Shown piece by piece: positions 9,460 through 17,877 of a stretch of DNA of 64,000 nucleotides. Source of the DNA: Bombilactobacillus bombi (GTDB lineage Bacteria; Bacillota; Bacilli; Lactobacillales; Lactobacillaceae); assembly GCF_964340835.1 (NCBI RefSeq), contig NZ_OZ204251.1; one strand, written 5' to 3'. The position numbers and the translations under genes were made by a program. Below the pieces are notes generated by a model. The model ran no database searches. It was not told where the DNA came from and saw only the letters and a list, made by a program, of their open reading frames with translations. Position 1 is the stretch's first letter. Each line of letters opens with the position of its first letter.

Positions 9460-10173
9460 ATGAAAAACAAATTATCAGCACCAGAAATCATCAAATTTAT
9501 CAGTGATGCTCCTAAAAAAACTCCAGTTAAAGTATATGTGAAAGGTGATTTAGAAAATCTTTCCTGGCCTCAGGGAGTGCAAACTTTTATTGAAAAAACA
9601 ACTGGAGTGGTTTTTGGTGACTGGGAAGATTTAGGTCCATTTTTAAAACAACATGCTAATGAAATTACGGACTATCAAATCGAAAATAGTAGTCGTAATT
9701 CGGCTGTTCCACTTTTAGATATGAAAGCAATTAATGCGCGGATTGAACCAGGAACAATTATCCGTGATCAAGTTGAAATAGGTGATCAAGCCGTCATTAT
9801 GATGGGAGCAGTTATCAATATTGGTGCAGAAATAGGCGCGGGTGCCATGATTGATATGAACGCAGTTTTGGGTGGTCGAGCGATTGTTGGCGCTAATGCT
9901 CATATTGGTGCGGGTGCAGTTTTAGCTGGAGTGATTGAACCAGCTTCGGCCCAACCAGTAAGAATAGGTGCGGGTGCTTTAATTGGCGCTAATGCGGTTG
10001 TGTTAGAAGGAGTACAGGTGGGGGCTGGGGCAGTCGTTGCTGCCGGCGCAGTCGTTACCCAAGATGTAGCTGCTCATAGCGTAGTTGCGGGCGTTCCGGC
10101 TAAATTGATTAAAAAAATCGATGCTAAAACTAGTGCTAAAACCAAAATTGAAACTGATTTGAGAAAGTTGTGA
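9460..10173 (+). CDS. dapH: Tetrahydrodipicolinate N-acetyltransferase
   Basis: A 237-residue hexapeptide-repeat acyltransferase, transferring acetyl to tetrahydrodipicolinate and opening the acetyl branch of DAP synthesis. The left-handed beta-helix is obvious from about residue 90: runs such as IGDQAVIMMGAVINIGAEIG and repeated [IV]GAxA units. Length matches DapH (about 236). The ATG at 9460 has a GGGGGG ribosome site and starts two bases after the lysA stop; an upstream in-frame start at 9427 would lie inside lysA. The acetyl rather than succinyl branch is confirmed by the neighbours ykuR and patA. Confidence 0.95.
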   Translation: MKNKLSAPEIIKFISDAPKKTPVKVYVKGDLENLSWPQGVQTFIEKTTGVVFGDWEDLGPFLKQHANEITDYQIENSSRNSAVPLLDMKAINARIEPGTIIRDQVEIGDQAVIMMGAVINIGAEIGAGAMIDMNAVLGGRAIVGANAHIGAGAVLAGVIEPASAQPVRIGAGALIGANAVVLEGVQVGAGAVVAAGAVVTQDVAAHSVVAGVPAKLIKKIDAKTSAKTKIETDLRKL

Positions 10174-10177
10174 GCTT

Positions 10178-11332
10178 ATGAGTATTTTAACCAAACAACA
10201 ACTACTCCAAATTCGCCGCGATTTACACCAAATACCTGAATTGGCTTTACAAGAAACACAAACTCATGATTATTTAATCAAAATAATTAAACAATTTAAT
10301 GCGCAGCATTTAGAAATAAAAACAATTTCGCAATTGCCTACTGCCTTATTAGTAAAAGTACATGGCTCCCATCCTCAAAAAACTATTGGCTATCGTGCTG
10401 ATATTGATGGTTTACCTGTAACAGAACAAACTAACTTAGCGTTTGCTTCTCGTTATACTGGACAAATGCATGCATGTGGTCATGATTTGCATATGACTGT
10501 AGCTTTAGGCATTTTAAACTATTTCAGTGAACACCAACCACAAGATGATTTAATCTTCTTTTTTCAGCCTGCTGAAGAAAGTGAAAATGGTGGCAAGCTG
10601 GCTTATGAACAGGGAGTTTTTCAAGGTGCTTGGCGCCCAGATGAATTTTATGCCCTACATGTAACGCCAGATTTGCCATCAGGTACAATTGGCTGTCGTT
10701 TAGGTACTTTATTTGCAGGTACTACAGAAATAAATATTGATCTGCAAGGACAAGATGGGCACGCTGCTTACCCTCAAAGAGCTAATGATATGATTGTAGC
10801 AGCATCAGCAATGATTGAACAAATACAGACAATTATTTCTCGCAGTATTGACCCAATTGAAGGTGGGGTAGTGACAATCGGGAAAATGGAAGCTGGAACT
10901 ATTCGGAATGTAATTGCTGGTCACGCTCATTTGGAAGGTACTATTAGAGGATTAACACAAACTATGATTGAAAGAATCGATCAACGTTTGCAAGAAATTG
11001 GTGCTGGTATTGCTAAGAGTTTTAATGCTGATGTGCAAGTAGAGCTCCATCAAGGCGGTTATTGGCCTGTTGAAAATAATCCCCAATTAACAGCAGAATT
11101 TATTAATTATATGAAAAGTAATCCTGATATTAAGTATCAAGAAACGCAACCAGCTATGACAGGAGAAGATTTTGGATATTTGTTAGCACAAATTCCAGGG
11201 ACAATGTTTTGGCTGGGCGTTCAAGATAAGGCACAATTGCATTCTGCAACTTTTAATCCTCAAGAAGATGCAATGTTTGCTGGGATGCAAGCGATGATTG
11301 GCTTTTTGAATAACCATATGCAAACTAATTAA
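10178..11332 (+). CDS. ykuR: N-acetyl-diaminopimelate deacetylase
   Basis: A 384-residue M20 metallohydrolase removing acetyl from N-acetyl-LL-DAP. Metal ligands are seen in MHACGHDLHM (about C100, H102) and FQPAEESENGG, with the dimerisation lid in the middle. This Cys-x-His pattern is the amidohydrolase subgroup that contains YkuR. Its position directly after dapH, with four bases between, decides its job over hippurate hydrolase or IAA-amino-acid hydrolase relatives. The ATG has only a weak GAG site, suggesting translational coupling with dapH. Confidence 0.92.
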   Translation: MSILTKQQLLQIRRDLHQIPELALQETQTHDYLIKIIKQFNAQHLEIKTISQLPTALLVKVHGSHPQKTIGYRADIDGLPVTEQTNLAFASRYTGQMHACGHDLHMTVALGILNYFSEHQPQDDLIFFFQPAEESENGGKLAYEQGVFQGAWRPDEFYALHVTPDLPSGTIGCRLGTLFAGTTEINIDLQGQDGHAAYPQRANDMIVAASAMIEQIQTIISRSIDPIEGGVVTIGKMEAGTIRNVIAGHAHLEGTIRGLTQTMIERIDQRLQEIGAGIAKSFNADVQVELHQGGYWPVENNPQLTAEFINYMKSNPDIKYQETQPAMTGEDFGYLLAQIPGTMFWLGVQDKAQLHSATFNPQEDAMFAGMQAMIGFLNNHMQTN

Positions 11333-11346
11333 AGGAGGAAAGTGCA

Positions 11347-12270
11347 ATGACAAATTTTACAAATGCTGATTTAATGACAGCAATTATTACACCTTTTAAA
11401 GATGATGGCAGTATTGATTATCCAGGATTAGAACAATTAACTGAGCATTTATTAAAAACGGGCAGTCGCGGATTTGTAATTGGCGGTACAACTGGCGAAG
11501 CAGCTACAATGAGTCATGATGAAAAAATTGAATTGTATACTAATTTTGCGCAAATTATCTCTCAACGTGTTCCAGTAATTGCTGGTACAGGAAGTAATAA
11601 TACTGCAGAGACAGTTCAATTTACCCGTGAAGTAAGTCAAATTCCAGGAGTTGATGCAGCATTAGTAGTGGCTCCATACTACAATAAGCCCAATCAGCGT
11701 GGTATTAAAGCTCATTTTGCAGCAGTAGCAGCTCAATCGCAAATTCCTTTGATGATTTATAATATTCCAGGAAGAACAGGGATTACGATTGCTAAAGAGA
11801 CAATTGTGGAATTATCTCAAAACCCACAAATTGCTGGTGTTAAGCAATGTACTTCATTAGAAGACTTAGAATATATCATAGAAAATACCGCAGACGATTT
11901 TATGGTTTATACTGGAGAAGATGCACAGGCTTTAACGGCTAAAACTTTGGGTGCTCGTGGCGTCATATCCGTAGCTGCACATATTTATGGCAAAGCCATG
12001 CGATCAATGTATGATGCTTTGGCCGAAGGCGATGTTCAAACTGCAGGAACATTACAACGGCAATTACTGCCTAAAATGCAAGCTTTGTTTATGTATCCTT
12101 CCCCATCACCAGTAAAGGCTGTATTAACAGCACAGGGACTTGCTAGTGGTAGTTGTCGTTTACCAATTATGGATTTAAATGAATCTGAAAAAGAGCAATT
12201 AGCTTTGCACTTAGGACTCCAAGAACATGCTTTATCGGGAGCATTACCATTAGAGTTAGGAGTTAATTAA
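11347..12270 (+). CDS. dapA: 4-hydroxy-tetrahydrodipicolinate synthase
   Basis: A 307-residue TIM-barrel aldolase condensing aspartate semialdehyde and pyruvate. The Schiff-base lysine is in IAGVKQCT (about K166), the catalytic Tyr in MIYNIPGRTG (about Y138), and GGTTGEAATM near 46-55 binds pyruvate. A perfect AAAGGAGG lies before the ATG. The protein is about a dozen residues longer at the C-terminus than the usual 290-295. It is central in the riboswitch-controlled operon. Confidence 0.96.
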   Translation: MTNFTNADLMTAIITPFKDDGSIDYPGLEQLTEHLLKTGSRGFVIGGTTGEAATMSHDEKIELYTNFAQIISQRVPVIAGTGSNNTAETVQFTREVSQIPGVDAALVVAPYYNKPNQRGIKAHFAAVAAQSQIPLMIYNIPGRTGITIAKETIVELSQNPQIAGVKQCTSLEDLEYIIENTADDFMVYTGEDAQALTAKTLGARGVISVAAHIYGKAMRSMYDALAEGDVQTAGTLQRQLLPKMQALFMYPSPSPVKAVLTAQGLASGSCRLPIMDLNESEKEQLALHLGLQEHALSGALPLELGVN

Positions 12271-12273
12271 ATT

Positions 12274-13035
12274 ATGAAAAAAGTGATAATTGCAGGTATT
12301 ACAGGTTCTATGGGACAGCAAGCAGCACAGTTAGTCATGAAGCAATCTGATTGCCAATTAGTAGCCGCTTTAGCGCCTCATGCCCAAAAATTAACAAATT
12401 TACCAGCAGATGTACAAATTTTTGAAAAATTAGCTGACGTTGATATTGCTGCTGATATTTGGATTGACTTTACAACTCCGCAAGCAGTATTTGAAAATAC
12501 TAAATACGCCTTGGAACATCAAATTCGTCCCATTATTGGTACTAGTGGATTAAAAGATTCTCAAATTGAACAACTTCAAGCTTTAGCGAATAAACAGCAT
12601 ATTGGCGGCCTTATTGCTCCTAACTTCGGCTTATCAGCAGTCTTATTGATGAAGTTTGCTCAAGAAGCGGCTAAATATTTTCCAGATGCTGAGGTGATTG
12701 AAATGCATCATCAAGATAAAATTGATGCTCCATCAGCAACAGCCATTAAAACAGCACAACTCATAGCTCAAAGTCGCTTGAAACAGCCTTTAACGACAGA
12801 TAATTCAAATGAAATAGCTGCTCGAGGGACTGATTATCAAGGGGTTAAGGTCCATTCGGTGCGTTTGCCCGGTTATTTAGCTCATGAACAAGTGCTCTTT
12901 GGTGGACCTGGAGAAGCTTTAACAATCAGACAAGATTCTTTTGATCGATCTTCATTTATGCAAGGAGTTCAAGTAGCTTTAGATCGGGTATTAGACTTAT
13001 CTGAATTAGTAGTTGGATTAGAAAAAATATTATAA
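12274..13035 (+). CDS. dapB: 4-hydroxy-tetrahydrodipicolinate reductase
   Basis: A 253-residue NAD(P)H reductase acting right after DapA. The Rossmann loop is GITGSMGQQ (8-16). The substrate motif reads EMHHQDKIDAPSATA (about 143-157), with the His-His pair and Lys intact. The usual motif ends D-A-P-S-G-T-A; here Gly is Ala, which is unusual. Three bases separate it from dapA, so translation is probably coupled. Function is secure from motif and context. Confidence 0.95.
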   Translation: MKKVIIAGITGSMGQQAAQLVMKQSDCQLVAALAPHAQKLTNLPADVQIFEKLADVDIAADIWIDFTTPQAVFENTKYALEHQIRPIIGTSGLKDSQIEQLQALANKQHIGGLIAPNFGLSAVLLMKFAQEAAKYFPDAEVIEMHHQDKIDAPSATAIKTAQLIAQSRLKQPLTTDNSNEIAARGTDYQGVKVHSVRLPGYLAHEQVLFGGPGEALTIRQDSFDRSSFMQGVQVALDRVLDLSELVVGLEKIL

Positions 13036-13047
13036 GGAAGTATAAAA

Positions 13048-14235
13048 ATGCCAGACTTACCCGCGGATTTAGCACAAATCACGCAAACGCGACTTAAAAA
13101 TATTAAACCTTCAGGCATTAGAGCTTTTTCACAAAAAGTAGAAAATATTCCTGGAATTGTCAAGCTGACTTTAGGAGAACCTGATTTAAATACACCAGAA
13201 CATGTGAAACAAGCAGCAGTGCAAAGTATTTTGAATAATGATTCTCACTATTCAGCACAAACAGGCACTTTAAAGTTGCGGCAAGCTGTTAGCCATTATT
13301 TGCAACGCACAGAAGGCTTAGATTATAATCCTCAAAATGAAATTGTTGTCACTGTAGGAGCGACAGAAGCTTTAGCAGCTACAATGTTGGCACTATTTCA
13401 GCCAGGGGATGAAATTATCGTACCTACACCATCTTATGCACTTTATTTTCCTCTAATTCAATATACACAAGCGCAGTTAGTTGCTATTAATACAGCGCAT
13501 AGTGATTTTGTTTTAACTCCTGAAGATTTAGAAACTACCTTAAAACAGCATCCTCAAGCTAAAGCCATTTTATTAAATTATCCTACTAATCCTACTGGAC
13601 GTGAGTATTCACAAACAACTTTACAACAATTATCTGGAATTATTAAAGAGCATCACTTATATGTCATTTCTGATGAAATTTATAGTGAACTTACTTATGA
13701 TCAACCTCATGTTTCAATTGCTCGCTATTTACCAGAACGAACGTTATTAATTAATGGAGTTTCTAAATCGCATGCAATGACGGGTTACAGGATAGGTTAT
13801 GTTGTGGGTCCCAAAGATTTAATTGGCTTAATTACAAAAATGCATGCTTTTATGGTTACAGCTCCATCTAATCCAGCACAAGCTGCTGCAGCGGAGGCTT
13901 TAGAAAATGGTGCTGCTGATCCAATAGCAGCTAGAAAGATTTATCAGCAACGTCGAGATTATATTATGACAGCTTTAAAGCAGATGGGATTGGAAACTAT
14001 CACAAGTGAAGGTGCTTTTTATATTTTTGTGAAGATTCCATCGGTTTATGGTACAGATGACGAAGCATTTGCTTTAGATTTAGCACAAAAGGCTAAAGTG
14101 GGAGGTACACCAGGCAGTGCCTTTGGTCCCGGAGGTGCAGGCTACGTACGCTTTTCTTACGCTGCGAGCGAGAAAGATTTACAAACAGCAATGAATCGTA
14201 TACAAAAATTTTTAAAAACAGAGGTCAAAGGTTAA
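13048..14235 (+). CDS. patA: N-acetyl-LL-diaminopimelate aminotransferase
   Basis: A 395-residue class I PLP aminotransferase. PLP contacts are seen: ISDEIYSEL (about 207-215) and the Schiff-base lysine in NGVSKSHAMTGYRIGY (about K240), plus NYPTNPTG for the carboxylate pocket. Its place between dapB and asd identifies it as the N-acetyl-diaminopimelate transaminase (PatA-like) rather than an aspartate or aromatic enzyme. AAGGAAG precedes the ATG. It overlaps asd by one base. Confidence 0.92.
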   Translation: MPDLPADLAQITQTRLKNIKPSGIRAFSQKVENIPGIVKLTLGEPDLNTPEHVKQAAVQSILNNDSHYSAQTGTLKLRQAVSHYLQRTEGLDYNPQNEIVVTVGATEALAATMLALFQPGDEIIVPTPSYALYFPLIQYTQAQLVAINTAHSDFVLTPEDLETTLKQHPQAKAILLNYPTNPTGREYSQTTLQQLSGIIKEHHLYVISDEIYSELTYDQPHVSIARYLPERTLLINGVSKSHAMTGYRIGYVVGPKDLIGLITKMHAFMVTAPSNPAQAAAAEALENGAADPIAARKIYQQRRDYIMTALKQMGLETITSEGAFYIFVKIPSVYGTDDEAFALDLAQKAKVGGTPGSAFGPGGAGYVRFSYAASEKDLQTAMNRIQKFLKTEVKG

Positions 14236-15293
14236 TGAAAAAGTATGTTGTGGCTATTTTAGGTGCAACTGGTGCAGTTGGCAGTCGGTTAATTAGTGAA
14301 TTAGAACAATCAAGCATTCCTGTAAAAGATGTAAAATTTTTAGCATCAAAACGTTCTGCAGGGAAAAAGTTAAAATTCAATGATCAAGAAGTGATAGTGG
14401 AAGAAGCAACTCCAGAATCATTTGAAAATGTGGATTTGGTTTTATCTTCCGCAGGAGGCACAGTTTCCAAACAATTATTGCCTGAGGCAGTGAAGCGTGG
14501 TGCAGTTTGTGTCGATAATACTAGTGCCTTTCGAATGGATGAAAATGTTCCTTTAATTATTCCAGGAGTGAATGAGCAACAATTAAACCAGCATAAAGGA
14601 ATTATTGCTAATCCTAATTGTTCTACTATTCAAATGGTAGCTGCCTTATTCCCCATTTATCAACGTTGGGGATTAGAACAGATTATTGTTTCGACTTATC
14701 AAGCTGTTTCCGGCGCTGGTCAATCAGCCTGGAATGAAATGTTACAACAAGCGCAAGAACGTTTGGATAATGAAGAATTAGTAGCTAATATTTTGCCAAC
14801 AGCAGCTAATAAAAAGCATTATCCATTAGCTTTCAATTTATTACCACAAATTGATGTTTTTGAAGATGATGGATATACCCATGAAGAATGGAAAATGATT
14901 CATGAAACTAAAAAGATTTTATTTAATGATCAAGATTCTTCACGGATTAAAGTAACTGCAACTTGTGTTCGTGTGCCAGTAGAAATTGGCCATGGTGAAG
15001 CAGTTTATTTCACTGTGGAAGATAAAAGTGCCGTAGCATCAGAAATACAATCAGAAATTGAACAAACACCCGGCTTAATGTTACAAGATAAGCCGCAAGA
15101 ACAGATTTATCCGCAACCATTATTAGCTGCTGGAAAGAGAGATACTTTTGTAGGGCGTGTCCGTGCAGATAATGAAAATCCTGGAGCTTTCCATATGTGG
15201 GTTGTAGCTGATAATTTATTAAGAGGTGCTGCTAGTAATACTGTTGATATTGCTGAATGTCTGGTAAAAAGAGATCTTGTACGCGTGCCTTAA
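14235..15293 (+). CDS. asd: Aspartate-semialdehyde dehydrogenase
   Basis: A 352-residue NADPH enzyme reducing aspartyl phosphate to the semialdehyde. ILGATGAVGSRL (8-19) binds the cofactor and the active Cys is in NPNCSTIQMV (about C129). The start shares its A with the patA stop (TAATG), so translation is coupled. Last gene of the lysine operon, closed by a terminator. It takes the product of LysC, encoded on the other strand, so both transcripts are needed for flux. Confidence 0.96.
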   Translation: MKKYVVAILGATGAVGSRLISELEQSSIPVKDVKFLASKRSAGKKLKFNDQEVIVEEATPESFENVDLVLSSAGGTVSKQLLPEAVKRGAVCVDNTSAFRMDENVPLIIPGVNEQQLNQHKGIIANPNCSTIQMVAALFPIYQRWGLEQIIVSTYQAVSGAGQSAWNEMLQQAQERLDNEELVANILPTAANKKHYPLAFNLLPQIDVFEDDGYTHEEWKMIHETKKILFNDQDSSRIKVTATCVRVPVEIGHGEAVYFTVEDKSAVASEIQSEIEQTPGLMLQDKPQEQIYPQPLLAAGKRDTFVGRVRADNENPGAFHMWVVADNLLRGAASNTVDIAECLVKRDLVRVP

Positions 15294-15301
15294 TATTAAT
15301 A

Positions 15302-15335
15302 AAAAGATGACTGCAAATTGCAGCCATCTTTTTTA
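15302..15335. terminator. Bidirectional terminator after asd
   Basis: AAAAGATG-CTGCAA pairs with TTGCAG-CATCTTTT (one mismatch), followed by T's in both directions. It lies between convergent asd and the flavin reductase gene. Confidence 0.85.
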
Positions 15336-15932
15336 TTAGAAATTAAAATTTTGTTGTGATAAGTGCTCTAAATAATTTTGCCGCTTACTGTTAGTTGAAC
15401 TAGAAATACCGCCAAAATTTTGCCACTGACCATGTTTAATACCTAATTGTCTTAATGTCTTTCGAATAAATATTTTTTGAATCCCATTACCCATTAAACA
15501 GCGAAAATATAAAGTTGGTGACGTGGAAGTAGTCAAAACATAGGCTTTTTTGATATTAGTTAATTCTCCATGAATACCAGTTTGAGAAACAGTATGCGAC
15601 AATCCTGGCCCTTCTTTCATTACTTTGTCAATAAAACCTTTAAGCATGCCAGGTAAACTATTCCACCAAATCGGACTGATAAATATAATTCCTTGGGTTG
15701 CCTGTAATAAATGAAGATATTTTGTGACTAAAGGATCATGAGTTTGGCCAGTATGAAAGAGCCGCAATTCTTCTTGGTCGTAAAATGGTATAAATCCATC
15801 TGCATATAAATCTATCACTGTAAAATTTTGGTGATGCTGTTGCAAATTGTGAATTACAGCTTCTAATTCAGCATGATTAAAACTCCCAGTGTAGGGATGA
15901 CAATAGATGATTAAGATATTATTGACTGACAT
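15336..15932 (-). CDS. Flavodoxin-fold NAD(P)H oxidoreductase
   Basis: A 198-residue protein of the NAD(P)H dehydrogenase (quinone)/KefF-like flavodoxin-2 family. YCHPYTGSFNHA near 10-21 binds the FMN phosphate and SPIWWNSLPGMLKGFIDKV (about 104-122) is the family signature. It probably reduces quinones or other electrophiles with FMN. AGGAGAA lies inside the end of the preceding tetR gene, two bases separate them, and they form one operon. This suggests the regulator senses a substrate of the enzyme. The substrate is unknown. Confidence 0.85.
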   Translation of the reverse strand: MSVNNILIIYCHPYTGSFNHAELEAVIHNLQQHHQNFTVIDLYADGFIPFYDQEELRLFHTGQTHDPLVTKYLHLLQATQGIIFISPIWWNSLPGMLKGFIDKVMKEGPGLSHTVSQTGIHGELTNIKKAYVLTTSTSPTLYFRCLMGNGIQKIFIRKTLRQLGIKHGQWQNFGGISSSTNSKRQNYLEHLSQQNFNF

Positions 15933-15934
15933 AG

Positions 15935-16492
15935 TTATTCTCCTAAGAGTTGATTTAAAGTCTGTTTAAGTAATTCTGGATCAAAAGCTACCACTTTATT
16001 CTTGATTAAAAAACCATAACCCTGTATAAAAGACCAAATCTTGATCAAAAATTCTTGACGTTGTGCCGGTGTTTTTTGCGGCAAAAGATTGTTAATAATA
16101 GTAACAGTTAAATTGTATAGTTGAAAATTCTCCTGTTCTGGATTTGTCGCTTGATAAAGGGAATTAATGCTAGGATTGAAAAATAAAAAATTAATCAAAT
16201 TGGGCTGTTTTTCAAAATAAACTAATAATTGCTTTCCGAGTTGTAGTAATTGTTCTTGTGGGCTATTTTGTTGCCTAACAGTGGGCAAAATAGTTTGATA
16301 AATATTTTGGGAAATTTCAATACTAATTATTTTAAATAAATCATCTTTACTTTCAAAATGCTTATAAAAAGCGCCGGTAGTTAAACCTAATTTTCGCAAC
16401 ACTTGCCGTAATGAAAAATTTTCCCATGAATTATTACTTATTTCTGTAATTGTTAAGTGAATTATTTTTTCTTTAGTATTATTAGAATTCAT
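15935..16492 (-). CDS. TetR/AcrR-family regulator
   Basis: A 185-residue repressor-type regulator. The N-terminal helix-turn-helix is plain: the FSLRQVLRKLGLTTGAFYKHFESKDDLF region around residues 22-50, with the usual YxHFxxKxxL ending. The remaining 130 residues are helical ligand-binding domain. The ATG at 16492 follows GGAGG; an upstream ATG at 16510 lies within the same site and is less likely. A perfect 7-1-7 palindrome lies 21 bases upstream, probably its own operator. It likely represses itself and the oxidoreductase behind it. Confidence 0.9.
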   Translation of the reverse strand: MNSNNTKEKIIHLTITEISNNSWENFSLRQVLRKLGLTTGAFYKHFESKDDLFKIISIEISQNIYQTILPTVRQQNSPQEQLLQLGKQLLVYFEKQPNLINFLFFNPSINSLYQATNPEQENFQLYNLTVTIINNLLPQKTPAQRQEFLIKIWSFIQGYGFLIKNKVVAFDPELLKQTLNQLLGE

Positions 16493-16512
16493 ATTACCTC
16501 CTATATTCAAAG

Positions 16513-16527
16513 GATAACACTGTTATC
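16513..16527. promoter_or_regulatory. Candidate TetR operator
   Basis: GATAACA-c-TGTTATC, a perfect 15-base palindrome. It overlaps a plausible minus-strand promoter (TTGTAT and TTATCC, 16-base spacer). Position and symmetry are as expected for an autoregulatory TetR site. Confidence 0.65.
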
Positions 16528-16541
16528 TTTAGAATACAATA

Positions 16542-16565
16542 AAAGCAGTTAATTTTAACTGCTTT
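16542..16565 (-). terminator. Terminator after the EIIC-like gene
   Basis: A perfect 11-bp stem (AAAGCAGTTAA) with a two-base loop in DNA, and a TTTTATT tail on the minus strand. It lies seven bases past the stop at 16572. Confidence 0.8.
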
Positions 16566-16571
16566 AAATGT

Positions 16572-17615
16572 TTATTCGTAATTGAGAGCAAAATCTTGGG
16601 CTGAAAAATAATTTAATCTATTATTAAATAAATAATTACTAGCGAATCCTAACAGAATCGGTAACACACAGAACAGAATAATAACTTCGATTATTTGACC
16701 GATGGAATTAGATTGCCAACTATTAAGAGCAGCTAGAGGACCAATTAATCCTGAAAATCCAAAACCGGCACTAGTAGGAGTGCCTCCTATCTTAAATATA
16801 GCACCGACACCTCCCATAATTGCCGCATTAATTATAATAGGTAGTAATAGACGTGGACGAGTCATAAGATTGGCCATTTGCATCTTGGGAGAACCTAGAA
16901 AATGGGCAAGTGAAGTTCCGATAGAATTAGCTTTCCAGCCATAAATAGCTAAAGCAAAGCTAGCAGCGGTAATCCCTAAGTTGGCTGATCCTGCGGCAAT
17001 ACCGTGAATACCTACTGCTGTGGCAATTCCAACAGAAGAAATCGGAGAAACAATTAATAAAGCAAAAGCAATTCCCATCAAAGCACCAGTTAAAATAGGT
17101 TGTAAATTAGTTAAATGTGCAATAATCATACCAATAAAGGTAGTAATTTGCTGGACAGGCTTGAGAGTCAAAATGCCTAGACCACCAGCCACAATTAAAA
17201 CTAAAGTAGGCAATAATAAGACGGTATAAGCTTTGAATTTAGTGCCCAACAATTCAATTAATAAGTAGCCAATCATAATTGTAACAGCGATATTAATTAC
17301 ATCGCCAGAGCCAGCTGCATTAAAACCTTGTTTAGTAAAATGAAAATTACCAGCACCACATACAGCAGCCAAGGCTAATGAAGCTGTTTGAATAGGTGAT
17401 AATTTGCCAATCATTCCGACACAAGCAGCACTAGCCACAGGTAACATCATAGCCGCTAAGCTAGTCATTGTTAAAATGATTGCTAGATTAGGAAATTTGG
17501 GCAATAAAGCCTTGATTAAGTTATTAAGTAAAGCACCTGGAACTAAAGCGACGATAATTCCAGTTGATAGACCGTTTAAAGTGTTCATCAGTATTTCTTT
17601 GCCATTTTTTTGCAT
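16572..17615 (-). CDS. PfoR-like / PTS EIIC_2 family membrane protein
   Basis: A 347-residue protein with about ten hydrophobic segments and very few charges. The pattern (GLSTGIIVALVPGALLNNLI at the N-terminus, then GAGNFHFTKQGFNAAGSGDVIN and GGTPTSAGFGFSGLIGP) is that of the PTS_EIIC_2 family, which includes the regulator-like PfoR. No IIA or IIB domain is attached or near. Members are probably transporters of an unknown small molecule. The ATG at 17615 follows GAGGTGG; an upstream in-frame start at 17657 lies inside the terminator stem. The gene is preceded by a leader peptide and attenuator-like RNA. Confidence 0.75.
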   Translation of the reverse strand: MQKNGKEILMNTLNGLSTGIIVALVPGALLNNLIKALLPKFPNLAIILTMTSLAAMMLPVASAACVGMIGKLSPIQTASLALAAVCGAGNFHFTKQGFNAAGSGDVINIAVTIMIGYLLIELLGTKFKAYTVLLLPTLVLIVAGGLGILTLKPVQQITTFIGMIIAHLTNLQPILTGALMGIAFALLIVSPISSVGIATAVGIHGIAAGSANLGITAASFALAIYGWKANSIGTSLAHFLGSPKMQMANLMTRPRLLLPIIINAAIMGGVGAIFKIGGTPTSAGFGFSGLIGPLAALNSWQSNSIGQIIEVIILFCVLPILLGFASNYLFNNRLNYFSAQDFALNYE

Positions 17616-17640
17616 ATATTCCACCTCATTAATTTTAATT

Positions 17641-17677
17641 AAACAAAAATCCCTCACAGAATAACAAACTGTGAGGG
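17641..17677 (-). terminator. Attenuator terminator
   Basis: A perfect 9-bp stem (CCCTCACAG 17651-17659 with 17669-17677) with ATTTTTGTTT after it on the minus strand. It lies between the leader peptide and the EIIC-like gene, only 26 bases from the gene start, so it must be read through for expression. Confidence 0.85.
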
Positions 17678-17791
17678 CAGAAGAGGAATTACTCAGGATA
17701 ATTGCACCGCACAGTAGTTGTTAAAGCAACCTGTGCGGCCTTTGAATTTCATGCTGAAATCTTCGGGCGTTTCAGATTGCTTCTCTGAAAA
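17668..17791 (-). ncRNA. Leader RNA with mutually exclusive hairpins
   Basis: On the minus strand four short segments alternate: TTTTCAG (17785-17791), CTGAAA (17770-17775), TTTCAG (17754-17759) and TGAAA (17747-17751). They allow 1:2, 2:3 or 3:4 pairing. Next comes a strong hairpin with an 8-bp outer stem CCGCACAG/CTGTGCGG (17707-17714 with 17731-17738) and an inner GTTG/CAAC. ACTGTG (17710-17715) can also pair with CACAGT (17668-17673), which would block the terminator. This is the layout of an attenuator. I cannot assign it to a named riboswitch class; the T-box hallmark is absent. Confidence 0.6.
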
Positions 17792-17844
17792 TACCCAAAG
17801 TAATAATTATCAATATTTAAATGTGAGTTTATCAAAATTGTCAT
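17749..17844 (-). CDS. Tyr/Phe-rich leader peptide (31 aa)
   Basis: A short open frame with ATG at 17844, AAGGAG nine bases upstream and a TGA at 17749-17751. Codons 14-19 read Tyr-Tyr-Phe-Gly-Tyr-Phe, and the C-terminal half is basic (QRSNLKRPKISA). Codon 19 abuts the first of the alternating RNA segments, so a ribosome slowed at these codons would decide which hairpin forms. This arrangement argues that the peptide's job is attenuation by Tyr/Phe supply, not a product in itself. That is inference; no homologue search was made. Confidence 0.6.
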   Translation of the reverse strand: MTILINSHLNIDNYYFGYFQRSNLKRPKISA

Positions 17845-17877
17845 TATTAAAAACTCCTTATAAATATCTTAGAATTT

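Noticed and set aside
17616..17748. T-box leader before the EIIC-like gene
   Set aside because: The GGTGGNACCGCG hallmark is absent. A leader peptide with aromatic codons explains the region better.
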